Origin: Archegozetes longisetosus
Taxonomy: Eukaryota; Arthropoda; Arachnida; Sarcoptiformes; Trhypochthoniidae
Length of the DNA: 64,000 nucleotides
NCBI GenBank assembly: GCA_018873245.2
Contig: JAEMBT020000001.1
Span: forward strand, 3,596,001 to 3,660,000
Direction of reading: 5' to 3'
In this document: positions 62,378-64,000 of the stretch, piece by piece
Layout of the letters: each line of letters starts with the position of its first letter
How positions within the stretch are numbered: position 1 is the first letter of the stretch
Notes under the pieces: model-generated
The model's input: the letters and a program-made list of their open reading frames with translations, nothing else
What the model was told of the DNA's origin: nothing
Database searches by the model: none
Translations under genes and position numbers: made by a program

Positions 62378-63844
62378 ATGTCGACTAAAACTACTTTAAA
62401 TTCACTTTTAATCCAATCTATTCGTAAATATTGTGATAATTCAAGTGAAATATCAGGTGAAGAGATGAACAATTGTCTAAATATCAACATAAGACAATCA
62501 ATAGTTGATTATTTGACAAGAGAAAAAGTTGCAGTCTCCTCCAAATTCATCTTAAACTTGATCAACGGTGGACTCTTTAGCTTCGATTTATGGCAATTAA
62601 GCGATTCGAATAACTTCACAGCTAGTGAGATATCACTTATCTTAGAGATGGTCCAGAAGAACAGGCAAAGTTTGCGTGAAGTTACTTTAGGAGGTAGTTG
62701 TTGGATCTACAACAAAAAAATAGTTGAGGGACCACTTAAGAACATGTTTGATGGTGAACTGCCCAAATTGAAGTCACTTAAAATGCAACAAATTGCTACC
62801 GATCAAGACTTATTGGCAGTTTTCAATTGTTGCACTCGATTGAGAACACTAGAGATATCTCAGCCTTCCATCACTGATAAAGACATCAATAATATTGCTG
62901 ATCGTCTTAAGAACTGTCAAGTTGTTAACTATCTAACTGAACTTCTTTTGCCTTCTTCTCTTAAGTCGAACTCTTTGATTAAATTGTTGGCTATCTTTCC
63001 TAATATTCAAACATTGAAATGCGCCCCTTTTGAGCAATTGATCGAATTAATTGACTCCTTAAGAGTCAGCGATAATCCAACTGAAGCTCAATTGGCTGAG
63101 AGAGCAGCTACCACTTTATCATCCCTTAAGAGACTAACTGTTACTCATCCGATGGGTTACGACACTATTCAACGTATGGTAGACATGTGTCCCAAATTGG
63201 AGGCAATAAGTCTTGAAATACAAGATGGTATGCAATTGTCTCCGATCGCAAATTTGCAACATCTTCGCAATCTCCAATTGAGAAACTCTCCCACACTGCC
63301 TGCATCTTATCAGCTACAAGTATTGCCAATACTTCAGACTAAAGGCAAACAATTAGAGTTACTAAGTTTGGAACAGTTTGATGTAATCGATTTGACCACT
63401 TATGCAAAACTTTGTCCTAATTTATTAAGTTTTTCTGCTCAATGGTTTACAGTACTTGGTTTCCCTAACGGAAACATGTCTTCCAATCTAAGCTCGAAAG
63501 TGAAGAACCCGTTTTCAAATCTGCGACATATACGACTGCGACCACGATCACAACGACAAATCCCTTCCAAAGCCTGTACTTTCGTTTTATCTCATGCTAA
63601 GCATTTGACTCGCATCGAACTCTACTGTTGTTATGATTTAAGCGATAATGACGTCCAATTACTACAGTCTAAGAATCCTATGTCTTGTTTAAGATGTTTG
63701 ATCCTTAGACATGGTCACAATGTCACTAAAGAAGCTTTAAATCTTTTGGTCAGCAGAGCTCATCAGCTCTCGTTCATTGATTGTGGAACTCCTCCACTCA
63801 AAAAAGGAGATCAAGCCAACGATCATTTGGCACCTGATCCTTAA
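62378..63844 (+). CDS. leucine-rich-repeat protein, intronless, 488 aa
   Basis: Function unknown. The protein has no signal peptide or membrane helix, so it is probably intracellular. The N-terminal ~90 residues (LLIQSIRKYC, NIRQSIVDYL, FILNLINGGLFSFDLWQL) are followed by irregular leucine-rich repeats to the end: REVTLGG, LKSLKMQQI, LRTLEIS, LTELLLPS, IQTLKCA, LKRLTVTH, LEAISLEIQ, LRNLQLRNSP, LELLSLEQF, LLSFSAQW, FSNLRHIRLRP, LTRIELYCCYDLSDNDVQLL, LRCLILRHGHNVT. The pattern resembles the cysteine-containing LRRs of F-box/LRR and ZYG11-type substrate receptors of cullin ubiquitin ligases. An N-terminal BC-box or F-box would support that, but I cannot identify one with confidence. The ATG at 62378 follows AT-rich leader sequence. 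The stop is followed by AATAAA at 63972, so the gene is complete. The absence of introns, unlike the other two genes, could mean a retrocopy origin. Confidence 0.88.
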   Translation: MSTKTTLNSLLIQSIRKYCDNSSEISGEEMNNCLNINIRQSIVDYLTREKVAVSSKFILNLINGGLFSFDLWQLSDSNNFTASEISLILEMVQKNRQSLREVTLGGSCWIYNKKIVEGPLKNMFDGELPKLKSLKMQQIATDQDLLAVFNCCTRLRTLEISQPSITDKDINNIADRLKNCQVVNYLTELLLPSSLKSNSLIKLLAIFPNIQTLKCAPFEQLIELIDSLRVSDNPTEAQLAERAATTLSSLKRLTVTHPMGYDTIQRMVDMCPKLEAISLEIQDGMQLSPIANLQHLRNLQLRNSPTLPASYQLQVLPILQTKGKQLELLSLEQFDVIDLTTYAKLCPNLLSFSAQWFTVLGFPNGNMSSNLSSKVKNPFSNLRHIRLRPRSQRQIPSKACTFVLSHAKHLTRIELYCCYDLSDNDVQLLQSKNPMSCLRCLILRHGHNVTKEALNLLVSRAHQLSFIDCGTPPLKKGDQANDHLAPDP

Positions 63845-63971
63845 GCCTTATTCTATTAATTCTGCTGTTTTTCATATTTCTATTCGATTATTATATAAGT
63901 ATTTTTCGTATTCTTTTCATATATTTTTCTATTTCTGGTCAACTATTCTCTCATCGATTGACTCAAATGTG

Positions 63972-63977
63972 AATAAA
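63972..63977 (+). terminator. polyadenylation signal of the LRR gene
   Basis: AATAAA 128 bases after the stop codon, followed by a GT- and T-rich stretch. Confidence 0.6.
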
Positions 63978-64000
63978 GTTTGTATTTTTTCTATTTAATG

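Noticed and set aside
1-64000. tRNA, rRNA genes and CRISPR arrays
   Set aside because: No tRNA B-box or cloverleaf and no rRNA stretch was seen by eye; the tandem arrays have no spacers of the CRISPR type and the DNA is eukaryotic.

Overview
This is an AT-rich eukaryotic nuclear window, and most of it is non-coding. I find three protein-coding genes. Two have introns: a gamma-glutamyltransferase (GGT) on the + strand at 13188-16070, and a discoidin domain receptor tyrosine kinase (DDR) on the - strand at 46759-30708. The third is an intronless leucine-rich-repeat protein on the + strand at 62378-63844. The splicing, DDR architecture and interstitial TTAGG runs (4.14, 11.1, 13.68 and 39.3 kb) suggest an arthropod. 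Compact genes in AT-rich DNA make a mite-like chelicerate my guess, but nothing here proves the taxon.

Layout. 1-13.2 kb: intergenic DNA with many minisatellites and two coding-like orphan segments (1677-1907, 4525-4644). 13.2-16.1 kb: GGT, nine exons with introns of 52-432 bp. 16.1-30.7 kb: a gene-poor gap between two convergent genes. 30.7-46.8 kb: DDR, seven coding exons whose introns (up to 4.9 kb) carry small transposon-derived elements. 46.8-62.4 kb: a gap between two divergent genes. 62.4-63.9 kb: the LRR gene.

The genes are not an operon and show no shared pathway. GGT cleaves extracellular glutathione and DDR is a membrane receptor. The intergenic DNA carries two families of small non-autonomous DNA transposons flanked by TA: a ~219-233 bp family with about seven copies, and a pogo/Tigger-like family with four. 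It also has one element with a perfect 17-bp inverted repeat, many short tandem arrays (units 5-56 bp) and long pure dinucleotide and trinucleotide tracts.

I see no clearly new multi-gene system. The best leads are the DDR kinase changes (DFG changed to DSG, a missing glycine in the G-loop, a short activation loop), its juxtamembrane 9-residue tandem repeat, the two MITE families, a GC-AG intron in GGT, and a G-quadruplex-prone array at 3.1 kb. Exon boundaries were worked out by hand from splice signals, frame and remembered family motifs; no database search was run.
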